This document shows, piece by piece, positions 21,265 through 30,942 of a DNA stretch of 64,000 nt. This DNA comes from Aquabacterium sp. CECT 9606 (GTDB lineage Bacteria > Pseudomonadota > Gammaproteobacteria > Burkholderiales > Burkholderiaceae_C), in contig NZ_CAKKNB010000003.1 in NCBI RefSeq assembly GCF_918741295.1, forward strand, positions 186,001-250,000, given 5' to 3'. The position numbers and the translations under genes are program-made. The notes under the pieces are model-generated. The model was not told the DNA's origin and searched no databases. It saw only the letters and a program-made list of their open reading frames with translations. Numbering within the stretch: the stretch's first letter is position 1; the number at the start of each line of letters is the position of its first letter.

Positions 21265-23292
21265 GTGGGCTTGTTGGGATCTGAATCGTTCATCTGGACA
21301 TTGGCGGCTTTGCTTCTGCTGGTTTTGGGGGGTGCGCTCGGTCACGGACTGGCCTGGTTTGGCGTTCGCCGCCATCGCCAGCGCGGGGATGAGCAGTCAG
21401 CGGGGGTTCATGCCTTGCTGGCCCAGAGCGAGGCCAAACGGCAGTTCATATTCGAAACCGCCGATGTGAGCTTCTTCGAGGTGGATGTGCCGTCAGGCAA
21501 GGTGAGGGTGGATGGCCGCTTGCCGCAGACCTCACCGGACGCAGGCGTCGAGTCGCGCCTGTTCAGCCAACAGCAGTGGCGCGATTTGATCCACCCCGAC
21601 GAGGTGGAGCAGGCTTGTGCACAGTTGAAGGACTACCTGAGTGGCACTTCGCCGCGCTACGAGTTGCGCTTTCGCTTCAAGGTGTCGGGTGATGACTGGC
21701 GCTGGGTGTTGTGCAAAGCCCGCATCGTTGCGCGTGACGCCCAGGGCCAGCCTGCCAAAGTGCATGGCAGCCTGATCGACGTTCACCAAAGCTGGCTGAT
21801 GCGCCTGGCCCTGCACGAGGAGCGTGAGATGTTCGCCACGGGGCCCGTGGTCATGATCCGCGCGCAATATGCCCATGGCACCTCCAAATTCGTTTACGTG
21901 TCCACCAATGTGCGCAAGCTGTGGGGTTACGAGCCAGCGGCCTTGACCAGCCTGTCCAACACCATGTCCATCGTTCACCCGGACGACTCGCGGTTGCTGA
22001 AAGACCGCTTCGTCGAGGCCATGAACAGTGCGGATGAAATGCAGGTCGAGTTCGAAGCCCGGTTGCGCATGGCCGATGGCAGTTACCGCTGGCATCTGTA
22101 CAACAGCACCATCGACCGTTCGCATTCCGAGCGACGTGGTTATTTCATCGACATCGACGCGCGCAAGCAAGCCGAGCTGGAAGCCGCCGTGCAGCGTCGG
22201 CGCCTTCATGAAATGGTGCAAGAACTGCGTGCTGCGCAGGACGAAGGCGTGGTGGTGCAAGAGGCCAGCGACATGTTGCACGCTGCCGACAACCTCGATG
22301 AGGCCTTCAGCATCATCCGCCAGGCTTGTGAGCGGCTGTTTCCGGGCTGGTCTGGGTGGCTGGCGGCCACTCAGCCTGGTGGCAACCAGTTGCAAATCGG
22401 TGCCTCTTGGGGGCGGGCGCCCTCACAGGCGGAGCAGCATTTCCTGGCCCGCGACTGCTGGGGCATGCGCCGTGGCAAGCCCCACGCCTTCAATGGGCAT
22501 GACCACGGCGTGTGCTGCGTCCACCTGAAGAGCATCCCCCGTGAAGATCTTCGCCCCTATCTGTGCGTGCCCATGGTGGCCCATGGTGAAACGGTGGGCA
22601 CGCTGCACCTGTTCAGCCAGCAGACCCGGGTGGCCGATGACCGCATGGCCGATGTCCAGGCTCGCGCTGTGCGGTTCGCCGAAACCCTGAAGCTGGCGCT
22701 GAGCAACCTGATGTTGCGCAATTCCTTGCACGACCAGGCCATGACCGACTCCCTGACCGGCCTGCACAACCGTCGCTTCATGGACGAATGCCTGGGCAAC
22801 GAGCTGCAACGCGTGCGGCGTGACCATGGCGTGGTGTCATTGGCCATGATCGACATTGACCACTTCAAGCAGTTCAACGACAGCCGTGGCCATGATGCGG
22901 GCGATGTGGTCTTGAAGGCCGTCGCGGGTGTCCTGCTGGAATGCATCCGGGGCTATGACATTGCCTGCCGTTATGGCGGCGAGGAAATGGCCCTGGTGCT
23001 GCCAGGTTGCGAACAGGCCGATGCGGTGTTGCGCATGGAGCAAATCCGGCGGGCGATTGAGAACCTGGAAGTCCACCACGACGGGGTGCTGATGCCCAAG
23101 GTGACCATTTCGGCTGGCGTGGCGCAGGCCATTGGCGGCAACTCCGAAACGCTGATCCGTTGGGCCGACGAGGCCTTGTACCAAGCCAAACGCATGGGAC
23201 GCAACCAGGTGCGGGTGTCCACCAAGACCGGGCTGGCGGTGGTGACCGACCTGGGCGAGCTGGATCCGCTGGAACAAGCCAACCGCGGCTGA
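21265..23292 (+). CDS. PAS-PAS-GAF-GGDEF diguanylate cyclase
   Basis: 675-residue membrane-anchored cyclic-di-GMP synthase. Seen: one N-terminal membrane helix (about 9-32), two PAS-like segments (about 55-165 and 180-300; the second ends YFIDIDARKQAELEA), a GAF-like region (about 335-490) and a C-terminal GGDEF domain. The active site reads GGEEM rather than GGEEF, a tolerated variant, with RGYD as the inhibitory site five residues before it. The start is GTG at 21265 or TTG at 21271; the TTG has better spacing from GGGAG. Convergent with the DUF2237 gene. Confidence 0.9.
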   Translation: MGLLGSESFIWTLAALLLLVLGGALGHGLAWFGVRRHRQRGDEQSAGVHALLAQSEAKRQFIFETADVSFFEVDVPSGKVRVDGRLPQTSPDAGVESRLFSQQQWRDLIHPDEVEQACAQLKDYLSGTSPRYELRFRFKVSGDDWRWVLCKARIVARDAQGQPAKVHGSLIDVHQSWLMRLALHEEREMFATGPVVMIRAQYAHGTSKFVYVSTNVRKLWGYEPAALTSLSNTMSIVHPDDSRLLKDRFVEAMNSADEMQVEFEARLRMADGSYRWHLYNSTIDRSHSERRGYFIDIDARKQAELEAAVQRRRLHEMVQELRAAQDEGVVVQEASDMLHAADNLDEAFSIIRQACERLFPGWSGWLAATQPGGNQLQIGASWGRAPSQAEQHFLARDCWGMRRGKPHAFNGHDHGVCCVHLKSIPREDLRPYLCVPMVAHGETVGTLHLFSQQTRVADDRMADVQARAVRFAETLKLALSNLMLRNSLHDQAMTDSLTGLHNRRFMDECLGNELQRVRRDHGVVSLAMIDIDHFKQFNDSRGHDAGDVVLKAVAGVLLECIRGYDIACRYGGEEMALVLPGCEQADAVLRMEQIRRAIENLEVHHDGVLMPKVTISAGVAQAIGGNSETLIRWADEALYQAKRMGRNQVRVSTKTGLAVVTDLGELDPLEQANRG

Positions 23293-23308
23293 ATCAAAAA
23301 AAAGCGGG

Positions 23309-23707
23309 CTATTCGTCCAAAGGCCGGGCGGAGGCCAGGGCATGGGCGGTGAGGGCCTCCATGGGGATCACCTCCAGGGCCTGTTCATGCGTTGCCTCCA
23401 GCACCACAGGCGGCGCCATGCCGGCTTGCCAGGCCTCCAGCCAGCGGCTGGCGCACAGGCACCAACGATCGCCCGGCTTCAAGCCCGGAAAGCGCGCCTC
23501 GGGGATGGCCGTGCTCAGGTCATTGCCCTGGGCGGCCGAGAAGGCCAGGAACTCCGCCGTCACCTTGACGCAGACCACGTGCAGACCGACATCATCGCGT
23601 CGCGTGCGGCAGCAACCGTCCCGGAAAAAACCGGTCACGGGCGCGTATGAGCAGCCCCGCAGGGGGCCACCCAGAACATTGCGGGCGCTGGCGATGTCAA
23701 TGGCCAT
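23309..23707 (-). CDS. DUF2237 family protein
   Basis: 132-residue cytosolic protein of unknown function. Seen: the family hallmarks NVLGGPLRGCS near the N-terminus, GFFRDGCCRT, HVVCVKVTAEFL and PGDRWCLCASRWLEAW, with Cys residues placed as in the family; it ends MEALTAHAL. Nine bases separate it from the upstream Band-7 gene, so it is probably the last member of an nfeD-qmcA-DUF2237 unit. Confidence 0.88.
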   Translation of the reverse strand: MAIDIASARNVLGGPLRGCSYAPVTGFFRDGCCRTRRDDVGLHVVCVKVTAEFLAFSAAQGNDLSTAIPEARFPGLKPGDRWCLCASRWLEAWQAGMAPPVVLEATHEQALEVIPMEALTAHALASARPLDE

Positions 23708-23716
23708 GATCGATGG

Positions 23717-24622
23717 TCAGTTGCTGCGTTTCATCAGAGTCATCGCGGTACCGATCAAGGCGGAGACCTCGCTCATGTTGCCGGGCACGATCATCGTGTT
23801 GTTCTTCTGGGCCAACTGAGCATAAGCCTCAACGGCTTTCTCGGCCACCTTCAGGTTCACGGCGTCTTGCCCACCAGGTTGCTGGATGGCCGCAGCGATC
23901 TTGCGGATGGCGTCGGCGGTGGCATCGGCCACGGCGGTGATGGCGGCTGCTTCACCTTGCGCCTTGTTGATCTCGGCCTGCTTTTCGCCTTCAGATCTGG
24001 CAATGAAAGCTTCGCGCTCGCCTGTGGCGATGTTGATCTGCTCTTGACGGCGCCCCTCGGAGGCAGCGATCAAGGCACGCTTTTCACGCTCGGCCGTGAT
24101 CTGGGCCTGCATGCTGCGCAGGATCTCGACCGGTGGTGTCAGGTCCTTGATTTCGTAGCGCAAGACCTTCACGCCCCAGTTCAAGGCGGCTTCGTCCAGC
24201 GCATTGACCACGGCGGTATTGATCACGGCGCGCTCTTCAAAGGTCTTGTCCAGCTCCATGCGGCCCACCACCGAACGCAAGGTGGTTTGCGCTAATTGGG
24301 TGATGGCCACCACGTAGTTCGAGGCGCCATAACTGGCCCGCATCGGGTCGGTCACCTGGAAGTACAAGATGCCGTCCACCTGCAACTGCGTGTTGTCCTT
24401 GGTGATGCAAACCTGGCTGGGCACGTCCAGCGCGATTTCCTTGAGCGAGTGCTTGTAGCCCACCACGTCGACGAAGGGCAGCACCACGTTCAGGCCGGGT
24501 GTGAGGGTGGCGTGGTATTTGCCCAGTCGCTCCAGCACCCAGGCATTTTGCTGGGGCACCACCTTGACCGACTTGGCCACAAAGATCACGGCCAGAACCA
24601 GGATGACGAGGGCGAATTCCAT
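23717..24622 (-). CDS. qmcA: SPFH/Band-7 membrane protein (QmcA/stomatin-like)
   Basis: 301-residue membrane-anchored prohibitin-homology protein, thought to form large ring scaffolds in the membrane. Seen: an N-terminal helix (FALVILVLAVIFVAKSV), the Band-7 domain (about 25-190, with VLERLGKYHATLTPGLNVVLPF and EEAALNWGVKVLRYEIKDL-like motif), then an Ala/Glu-rich coiled coil and a hydrophobic end. NfeD, its usual partner, lies immediately upstream. Family sure; qmcA name by resemblance. Confidence 0.9.
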   Translation of the reverse strand: MEFALVILVLAVIFVAKSVKVVPQQNAWVLERLGKYHATLTPGLNVVLPFVDVVGYKHSLKEIALDVPSQVCITKDNTQLQVDGILYFQVTDPMRASYGASNYVVAITQLAQTTLRSVVGRMELDKTFEERAVINTAVVNALDEAALNWGVKVLRYEIKDLTPPVEILRSMQAQITAEREKRALIAASEGRRQEQINIATGEREAFIARSEGEKQAEINKAQGEAAAITAVADATADAIRKIAAAIQQPGGQDAVNLKVAEKAVEAYAQLAQKNNTMIVPGNMSEVSALIGTAMTLMKRSN

Positions 24623-24643
24623 GTGCAGGGGCTTTCGGTTGGT

Positions 24644-25075
24644 TCAAATCTTGGCAAGGACCAGGGTGTTGCCTTCAACAGCCTGAATGCGGTGCGCGCC
24701 AGGCTGGGCGGGTGGGGTGCCCAGGTAGCGGGCGTCCCACTCGGCGCCGCGGTAGTGAACGCGGGCACGGCCGTCAGGAGACCACTGCGCCACTTCCACC
24801 GTCTGGCCCAGATCCAGGTGCAAGTCGGGGTTGGCGCGGCCTTCGCTTTGGGCTTGGTCGCGGCTGCGTTGCCGCTTGAGGTGCCAGCCCAGCGCGGCCA
24901 CGCCGCCCACCGCGCCGGCCATCAGCATCTGGGTGGACAGGGGATGGCCCAGTTGGGCACTGATCGCCGCCGCCGCTGCGCCCAGGGCGAGCATCAGCAG
25001 GTAAAACGTGCCAGTCAACAACTCCAGCCCGACGATCACGCCGGCCGCAATCCACCACAGTGTTGTCTCACTCAT
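24644..25075 (-). CDS. NfeD family protein
   Basis: 143-residue partner of the Band-7 protein encoded next. Seen: hydrophobic segments at about 7-60 (WWIAAGVIVGLELLTGTFYLL first) and a soluble C-terminal OB-fold region (DLGQTVEVAQWSPDGRARVHYRGAEWDAR). This is the short NfeD type without a ClpP-like protease domain. The 21-base gap to the Band-7 gene and shared strand indicate an operon. Confidence 0.9.
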   Translation of the reverse strand: MSETTLWWIAAGVIVGLELLTGTFYLLMLALGAAAAAISAQLGHPLSTQMLMAGAVGGVAALGWHLKRQRSRDQAQSEGRANPDLHLDLGQTVEVAQWSPDGRARVHYRGAEWDARYLGTPPAQPGAHRIQAVEGNTLVLAKI

Positions 25076-25204
25076 GGGCGCAGTGTACGGCGCCTGTGGC
25101 GGTTTTCATGCGACTGTCATCCACAGTGCCCGCAGAAGTCCTACACTTCGCGCTTTCGCGTTTTTCCGGGCGCCCGCCCGACTTTGCCCACAGGGGTCTT
25201 GGCT

Positions 25205-27475
25205 ATGCTGCGTTTCCGTTTTCCCATCGTCATCATCGACGAAGACTTCCGCTCCGAGAACACCTCGGGACTGGGCATCCGCGCCCTGGCCGACGCCATC
25301 GTGAAAGAGGGCTTCGAAGTGCTGGGCGTGACCAACTACGGTGACCTGTCGCAGTTCGCGCAGCAGCAAAGTCGGGCCAGCGCCTTCATCTTGTCGATCG
25401 ACGACGAAGAGTTTGGCGCAGGCTCCAAAGGCGAGGTCGATTCGGCCCTCAAGGTTTTGCGCGCATTCGTGAGCGAGATCCGCTTCAAGAACGCCGACAT
25501 CCCCATCTACCTGTATGGCGAAACGCGCACCTCGCAGCACATCCCCAACGACATCCTGCGCGAGTTGCACGGCTTCATCCACATGTTCGAGGAGACGCCC
25601 GAGTTCCTCGCGCGCCACGTGATCCGCGAGGCCAAGAGCTACCTGGACTCCCTGGCGCCGCCTTTCTTCAAGGCGCTGATGGACTATGCGCAAGATGGCT
25701 CCTACTCCTGGCACTGCCCCGGGCATTCCGGCGGCGTGGCCTTCTTGAAGAGCCCCGTGGGGCAGATGTTCCACCAGTTCTATGGCGAGAACATGCTGCG
25801 TGCCGACGTGTGCAACGCAGTCGAAGAACTTGGCCAACTGCTGGACCACACTGGCCCCGTGGCTGCGTCCGAGCGCAACGCCGCACGCATCTTCAACGCC
25901 GACCACTGCTATTTCGTCACCAACGGCACGTCCACCTCCAACAAGATGGTGTGGCACCACACGGTGGCGCCGGGCGATGTGGTGCTGGTTGACCGCAACT
26001 GCCACAAGTCCATCCTCCACGCGATCATCATGACCGGGGCCATCCCTGTGTTCCTGACGCCCACGCGCAACCACTTCGGCCTGATCGGTCCGATCCCGCA
26101 GAGCGAGTTCACCAAGGCTTCGATTGAGAAGAAGATCAAGGCCCACCCGCTGCTCAAGGGCGTGGACCCGAAGAAGGTCAAGCCGCGCATCCTGACGATC
26201 ACGCAGAGCACCTACGACGGCGTGCTCTACAACACCGAGACCATCAAGGGCATGCTTGACGGCTGGATCGACAACATCCACTTCGACGAAGCCTGGTTGC
26301 CACACGCCGCCTTCCACAGCTTTTATGGCGAGTTCCATGCCATGGGCAAGGACCGCGTGCGCCCCAAGCAGGCCGTGGTCTACGCCACCCAATCCACGCA
26401 CAAGCTGCTGGCCGGCATCAGCCAGGCCTCGCAAGTGCTGGTGCAGGACGCGCAGAACACCAAGCTGGACACGCACCTCTTCAATGAGGCCTACCTGATG
26501 CACACCTCCACCAGCCCGCAATACGCCATCATCGCCTCGTGCGATGTGGCCGCGGCCATGATGGAGCCGCCCGGCGGCACGGCCCTGGTCGAAGAAAGCC
26601 TGAAAGAAGCGCTGGATTTCCGCCGCGCCATGCGCAAGGTGGACAAGGAGTTCGGCAAGGACTGGTGGTTCAAGGTTTGGGGCCCCGACAAGCTCACCAA
26701 GGACGACGTGGGCTCACCCGACGACTGGATGCTCAAGGGCAATGCCAAGTGGCACGGCTTTGGCGACCTGGCCGATGGCTTCAACATGCTCGACCCCATC
26801 AAGTCGACCATCGTGAACCCGGGCCTGGACTTGTCGGGCAAATTCGCCGACACCGGCATTCCCGCCAGCATCGTCACCAAGTACCTGGCCGAGCACGGCG
26901 TGGTGGTCGAGAAGACCGGCTTGTATTCGTTCTTCATCATGTTCACCATCGGCATCACCAAGGGCCGTTGGAACACACTGTTGACTGCTTTGCAGCAGTT
27001 CAAGGACGACTACGACAAGAACCAGCCCATGTGGCGTGTGCTGCCCGAGTTCTGCGCCAAGTTCCCGATCTATGAACGCATGGGCCTGCGTGATCTTTGC
27101 CAGCGCATCCACGAGATGTACGCCAAGAGCGACATCGCGCGCCTGACCACCGAGATGTACCTGTCGGACCTGCAGCCTGCGATGAAGCCCAGCGAGGCCT
27201 TTGCCTACATCGCGCACCGCAAGACCGAGCGCGTTGAAATCGAGCAGTTGGAAGGCCGTGTCACGACCGCCTTGCTGACGCCTTACCCGCCCGGCATCCC
27301 CTTGCTGATCCCGGGTGAGCGCTTCAACAAGAAGATCGTGGACTACCTGCGCTTTGCCCGCGACTTCAACAGCATGTTCCCCGGCTTCACCACCGATGTG
27401 CATGGCCTTGTGGCGCAGGTGAACGAGTTTGGCGAGCTGTGCTACTACGTTGACTGCGTCAAGGGCGAGGCCTGA
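25205..27475 (+). CDS. PLP-dependent arginine/lysine/ornithine decarboxylase
   Basis: 756-residue fold-type I decarboxylase that makes a polyamine (agmatine, cadaverine or putrescine) from its amino acid and consumes a proton. Seen: an N-terminal receiver-like wing domain starting MLRFRFPIVIIDEDF, the core with WHCPGHSGGVAFLKSPVG, the PLP-binding lysine near residue 400 in STHKLLAGISQASQ, and a C-terminal domain with LLTPYPPGIPLLIPGERF. Length matches the inducible E. coli AdiA/LdcI/SpeF group. Substrate cannot be decided by eye. The start is fixed by homology; a long upstream open extension is spurious. Confidence 0.9.
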   Translation: MLRFRFPIVIIDEDFRSENTSGLGIRALADAIVKEGFEVLGVTNYGDLSQFAQQQSRASAFILSIDDEEFGAGSKGEVDSALKVLRAFVSEIRFKNADIPIYLYGETRTSQHIPNDILRELHGFIHMFEETPEFLARHVIREAKSYLDSLAPPFFKALMDYAQDGSYSWHCPGHSGGVAFLKSPVGQMFHQFYGENMLRADVCNAVEELGQLLDHTGPVAASERNAARIFNADHCYFVTNGTSTSNKMVWHHTVAPGDVVLVDRNCHKSILHAIIMTGAIPVFLTPTRNHFGLIGPIPQSEFTKASIEKKIKAHPLLKGVDPKKVKPRILTITQSTYDGVLYNTETIKGMLDGWIDNIHFDEAWLPHAAFHSFYGEFHAMGKDRVRPKQAVVYATQSTHKLLAGISQASQVLVQDAQNTKLDTHLFNEAYLMHTSTSPQYAIIASCDVAAAMMEPPGGTALVEESLKEALDFRRAMRKVDKEFGKDWWFKVWGPDKLTKDDVGSPDDWMLKGNAKWHGFGDLADGFNMLDPIKSTIVNPGLDLSGKFADTGIPASIVTKYLAEHGVVVEKTGLYSFFIMFTIGITKGRWNTLLTALQQFKDDYDKNQPMWRVLPEFCAKFPIYERMGLRDLCQRIHEMYAKSDIARLTTEMYLSDLQPAMKPSEAFAYIAHRKTERVEIEQLEGRVTTALLTPYPPGIPLLIPGERFNKKIVDYLRFARDFNSMFPGFTTDVHGLVAQVNEFGELCYYVDCVKGEA

Positions 27476-27478
27476 GCC

Positions 27479-28099
27479 TCAAGGTAGCCAAAGCTCGAAA
27501 CTGGCGCCGCCTTGCGGGCGGTTGACCAGCGCGACCCGGCCTTCGCGGCCGTTGCAGCGGTGGGCTTTGGCCACGGCCTCGCACAGGGCGGTGCCCAGGC
27601 CGGTGGACTGGTCGGAGGGATCGATGGCGCCCAGGCCGGGGCCATCGTCCTCGATGCTCAGCACCAGGTAATCGTCTTGCTGGCGCGCGCTCAGCACCAC
27701 ATGCTGCTTGCTGAAGCGCATGGCGTTGTGCAAGGCCGCTTCCAGGGCCATGTAGACCAAGCGCCGGTCGAGGTACCAAAATGAAGGCATGGCCTGCGCA
27801 TCGCCCAAGCTCACCTTGGGGGTGCCCGGCGTGATGAGGCGCTTCAGCGCGGCGATGTGTTGCAACGATTTGAGCATGTCCAGCGGTGACTCGTCTTCGC
27901 TGTGCACCTTCAGGCCATCGCCCGCGCCATACACGGTCAGGAACTGCACGAACTGCCGGCGCAGCTCGGTGCAATGCACGTAGGCACTTTGTGCCAGGCC
28001 GGGGTCCGGCTGGTCGATCAAGGCTTCCAGCTCGCTCTCGAGGGCGCCCAGCGCATTCTTCAAATCATGCGCGATGAGGGCAAAAGAAGCGGTTTCCAT
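27479..28099 (-). CDS. short histidine kinase without a sensor domain
   Basis: 206-residue cytosolic kinase-like protein. Seen: an H-box FALIAHDLKNALGAL with the phospho-acceptor H11, an N-box EAALHNAMRFSK, a G1 box IEDDGPG and a G2 region STGLGTALCEAVAKAH, ending FELWLP. No membrane helix, PAS or HAMP domain is present, so it must take its signal from a partner. It lies 17 bases downstream of a response regulator gene, its likely partner. The stop codons of this gene and the convergent decarboxylase are three bases apart. Confidence 0.85.
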   Translation of the reverse strand: METASFALIAHDLKNALGALESELEALIDQPDPGLAQSAYVHCTELRRQFVQFLTVYGAGDGLKVHSEDESPLDMLKSLQHIAALKRLITPGTPKVSLGDAQAMPSFWYLDRRLVYMALEAALHNAMRFSKQHVVLSARQQDDYLVLSIEDDGPGLGAIDPSDQSTGLGTALCEAVAKAHRCNGREGRVALVNRPQGGASFELWLP

Positions 28100-28116
28100 C
28101 GTGTTCTTGTTCAGGC

Positions 28117-29757
28117 TCAGTGGGCAGCCGAGGCAGGTTCCATGCTGGCCAAGGTCTCTCGGAAATAGCGTTTCATCATGGTCACGCGGTCATTGGCGGG
28201 CAGCAGCTGTTCCAGGCGGTTGAGGTACAAGCGGACACGCTCCACCATGGCCTGGTTGTATTCCTTCTTCAGCCGCAGGGCCATGCAATTGATCTGGGCC
28301 GCCTGCAGCAACACGCCAGTGTTCTCGGGGTAGTCGCGCACCGCGGTTTCAATCGCCGTCACGGCCTCGTCGATCTGGCTGTCGCGCAGCAATTTGCGGG
28401 CGTCTTGCACGCGGGTCTGCATGGCAGCCGATGCGGTGTTGATGATGCGGTCGACCTTGTCTTCGTGCCCTGTCTCGCGCAGTGCATTGCCGATCATCTG
28501 CTTGGTTTTGGGGTTCTCGTGGTCCGAGCTGACGGCGGTGGCCAGCAAGGCCAGGCCTTCTTCCTCGTGCCCGGCCATCAGCTCGGCCTTGGCCAGGGCA
28601 ATGGTGGCAAAGTCGGCCTTGCCCTTGCGCAGGGTTTCGCGGGCGCGCTTGAGGGTTTTTTCAGCCTCGTCTGGCGTGCCCGCCTTGACCTGGGCCTGAA
28701 CCTGGATGGCCAGGGCCACGCTGCCAAAGGCCGGCAGGTTGCGGTACAGGGTGTTGCCTTCAGCCAGCAGTTTCAAAGCTTCGGCTGATTCACCCAGATC
28801 GACCATGGCCTGGGCCAGCAACAAGGTGTCCTGAGGCTGGGCGATCACCGATCCGCGGGTGGCTTTGGCCACTTTTTGCATGCATTCCTTGGCGGTGTCC
28901 AGGTCGCCATTGCGGTAGGCGCTTTCGCCCAGCAGTCGTTGACGGCGGGCTGAGGGCACCACGGTGGCGGCATCGCGCAATACCCACATGGCGCCTTGCG
29001 CGTCGCCCTGGGCGTCCATCGATTCGGCCACCACGTCATAGGCGGCCACGTTCTTTTCCCCTTCGGGGGTCTGGATGATGTCTTGCGCCAATTGCCTGGC
29101 CTGGTCGAATTGCCCAGCCGCCTTGTGCGCCCGCGCCAGGCCCAATTGCGCCCAGGCCAGGTTGGCGCGCTTGTCCAGCGCCTGGCGGTAGGTTTGCTTG
29201 GCTTCTTCGTGCTTGCCCAGTTGCAGCAGGGTTTTGCCCTTGATCTGCAGGGCGGCCATGGTCCAGCGGTTCTCGGCCTTCAGGATCTGATCGCAAGCCT
29301 GCACCGCGCCGAGAAGGTCCTCTTTGGCAAGTTTCTGGGTGATGGGCAGCAGGGCATCGCGCTTTTCAAGCAAGGCCTTCAAGCGGTCTTCGATGTGGCT
29401 GGCGGTGATCGGCTTGAGCAGGTAGGCGTCCGGGTGGTGCTCCGTGGCGGCGGCCACCGAGGCATAGGCGCTTTCTGCGGTCACCATGAAGAACAGGCAG
29501 TCCACGGGCAGCAGGTTGCTGTCGCGCAGGTGCTCGAACAGTTGCTGGCCGTCGGTTTTCTGGTTCAGGTTGTAGTCACACAGGATGAGGTTGTAGCGGC
29601 GGCTCTTGATCAGGCGCGCGGCGTCTTCCGCGTTGGCCGCCACATCGACCCGGGTGATGCCCAGCTGGCCCAACTGACCACGCAAGGTGGTCTGTTGCAC
29701 CGACATGTCATCAATGACAAGGGCCTGGAGGTTTGAAAACTGAGTTTGAGTTGCCAT
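28117..29757 (-). CDS. response regulator with tetratricopeptide repeats
   Basis: 546-residue cytosolic signalling protein. Seen: an N-terminal receiver domain (about 10-130) with the acidic pair D16/D17, the phospho-acceptor D61 in LCDYNL, T93 and K115 in LLKPIT. Then a long helical region of TPR-type repeats (about 140-520, for example QIKGKTLLQLGKHEEAKQTY). No DNA-binding or enzymatic output domain is seen, so output is probably by protein contact. It is transcribed just before the short histidine kinase. Confidence 0.88.
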   Translation of the reverse strand: MATQTQFSNLQALVIDDMSVQQTTLRGQLGQLGITRVDVAANAEDAARLIKSRRYNLILCDYNLNQKTDGQQLFEHLRDSNLLPVDCLFFMVTAESAYASVAAATEHHPDAYLLKPITASHIEDRLKALLEKRDALLPITQKLAKEDLLGAVQACDQILKAENRWTMAALQIKGKTLLQLGKHEEAKQTYRQALDKRANLAWAQLGLARAHKAAGQFDQARQLAQDIIQTPEGEKNVAAYDVVAESMDAQGDAQGAMWVLRDAATVVPSARRQRLLGESAYRNGDLDTAKECMQKVAKATRGSVIAQPQDTLLLAQAMVDLGESAEALKLLAEGNTLYRNLPAFGSVALAIQVQAQVKAGTPDEAEKTLKRARETLRKGKADFATIALAKAELMAGHEEEGLALLATAVSSDHENPKTKQMIGNALRETGHEDKVDRIINTASAAMQTRVQDARKLLRDSQIDEAVTAIETAVRDYPENTGVLLQAAQINCMALRLKKEYNQAMVERVRLYLNRLEQLLPANDRVTMMKRYFRETLASMEPASAAH

Positions 29758-29902
29758 GAAAAATCACCCGCATCCTGTGGCTGAACCACGCTGTATTTCG
29801 CATTTCGGCATTTGAGTGGCATTACTTGAGGCTTGCGCACGCGCTGTGCACAGTTCTTGCGTAGCCAGGGCATGCCCTTTTGCCATCGTGGAGTTCTGTG
29901 AA

Positions 29903-30928
29903 ATGACTTTGTCCAAGCTGTTCCGTCGTGTCCTCCTGCTCCAGATCGCTGGCGTGAGCCTGTGCCATGCCGCCACCCCCATCAAATTCCAACTCGATTG
30001 GCGCTTCGAGGGGCCTGCTGCCTTGTTCTTGCAGCCAGTGGCCAAGGGGTACTTCAAACAAGCAGGCCTGGACGTGAGCGTGGATGCCGGCAACGGGTCG
30101 GGCGGAACGGTCACCCGGGTGGCATCAGGCTCTTATGACCTGGGCTTTGCCGACATGGCCGCGCTGATGGAGTTCCACGCCAACAACCCGGATGCGCCGA
30201 ACAAACCAGTGGCCATCATGATGGTTTACAACAACACGCCAGCCGCCGCGTTTGCCCTCAAGACATCGGGCATCAAAGCGCCGGCCGACTTGGCAGGCAA
30301 GAAACTGGGCGCCCCGGTGTTCGACGCTGGCCGCAAGGCCTGGCCCATCTTTGCCAAAGCCAACAAGGTGGGGGCGGTGACCTGGACCAGCATGGACCCG
30401 GCCTTGCGCGAAACCATGCTGGTGCGTGGCGATGTCGATGCCATCACCGGTTTTTCATTCACGTCCATGCTGAACCTGGAAGCGCGGGGCGTCAAGCCTC
30501 AGGACATCGTGGTGCTGCCCTATTCGCAATATGGGGTGAAGTTGTACGGCAACGCCATCATCGCCTCGCCGCGCATCCTGAAAGAGAACCCCGAGGCGGT
30601 GAAGGCGTTTTTGCTGGCGTTCACCAAAGGCATCAAGGACGTGCTGGCCAACCCCGACGCCAGCATCGAGGCGGTCAAGGCCCGCGACGGCATCATCAAT
30701 GTCGAGGTTGAAAAGCGCCGGCTCAAGATGGCCATCGACCAGGTGGTGAACAGCCCGGATGCGCGTGCCGAGGGCTTTGGCCAGGTGAAGTTGCCGCGCC
30801 TGTCCTTGATGGCCTCTCAGGTGGCCGACGCCTACAGCACCAAATCACGTGTGAACCCCGACGCCGTCTGGACCTCCGCCTACTTGCCATCCAGCGCCGA
30901 GCTGAATGTGCTGCCTGCCAAGAAGTGA
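29903..30928 (+). CDS. ABC transporter substrate-binding protein (NMT1/THI5-like)
   Basis: 341-residue periplasmic binding protein of a nitrate/sulfonate/thiamine-precursor type importer. Seen: a signal peptide (MTLSKLFRRVLLLQIAGVSLCHA) and the family opening IKFQLDWRFEGPAALFLQPV, with GYFKQAGLDVSVDAG and GSYDLGFADMAALMEF. The opening resembles pyrimidine-precursor binders of the THI5/NMT1 family, but the substrate is unproven. The start at 29903 has GGAG nine bases upstream and gives a clean signal peptide; an upstream in-frame start does not. First gene of a three-gene importer operon. Confidence 0.88.
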   Translation: MTLSKLFRRVLLLQIAGVSLCHAATPIKFQLDWRFEGPAALFLQPVAKGYFKQAGLDVSVDAGNGSGGTVTRVASGSYDLGFADMAALMEFHANNPDAPNKPVAIMMVYNNTPAAAFALKTSGIKAPADLAGKKLGAPVFDAGRKAWPIFAKANKVGAVTWTSMDPALRETMLVRGDVDAITGFSFTSMLNLEARGVKPQDIVVLPYSQYGVKLYGNAIIASPRILKENPEAVKAFLLAFTKGIKDVLANPDASIEAVKARDGIINVEVEKRRLKMAIDQVVNSPDARAEGFGQVKLPRLSLMASQVADAYSTKSRVNPDAVWTSAYLPSSAELNVLPAKK

Positions 30929-30942
30929 GCGAGCCATCCACG

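Noticed and set aside
25140-25185. Short GC hairpin with T-run before the decarboxylase start as a terminator or leader switch
   Set aside because: The stem CGCG/CGCG is only four pairs and the sequence lies in a divergent promoter region.
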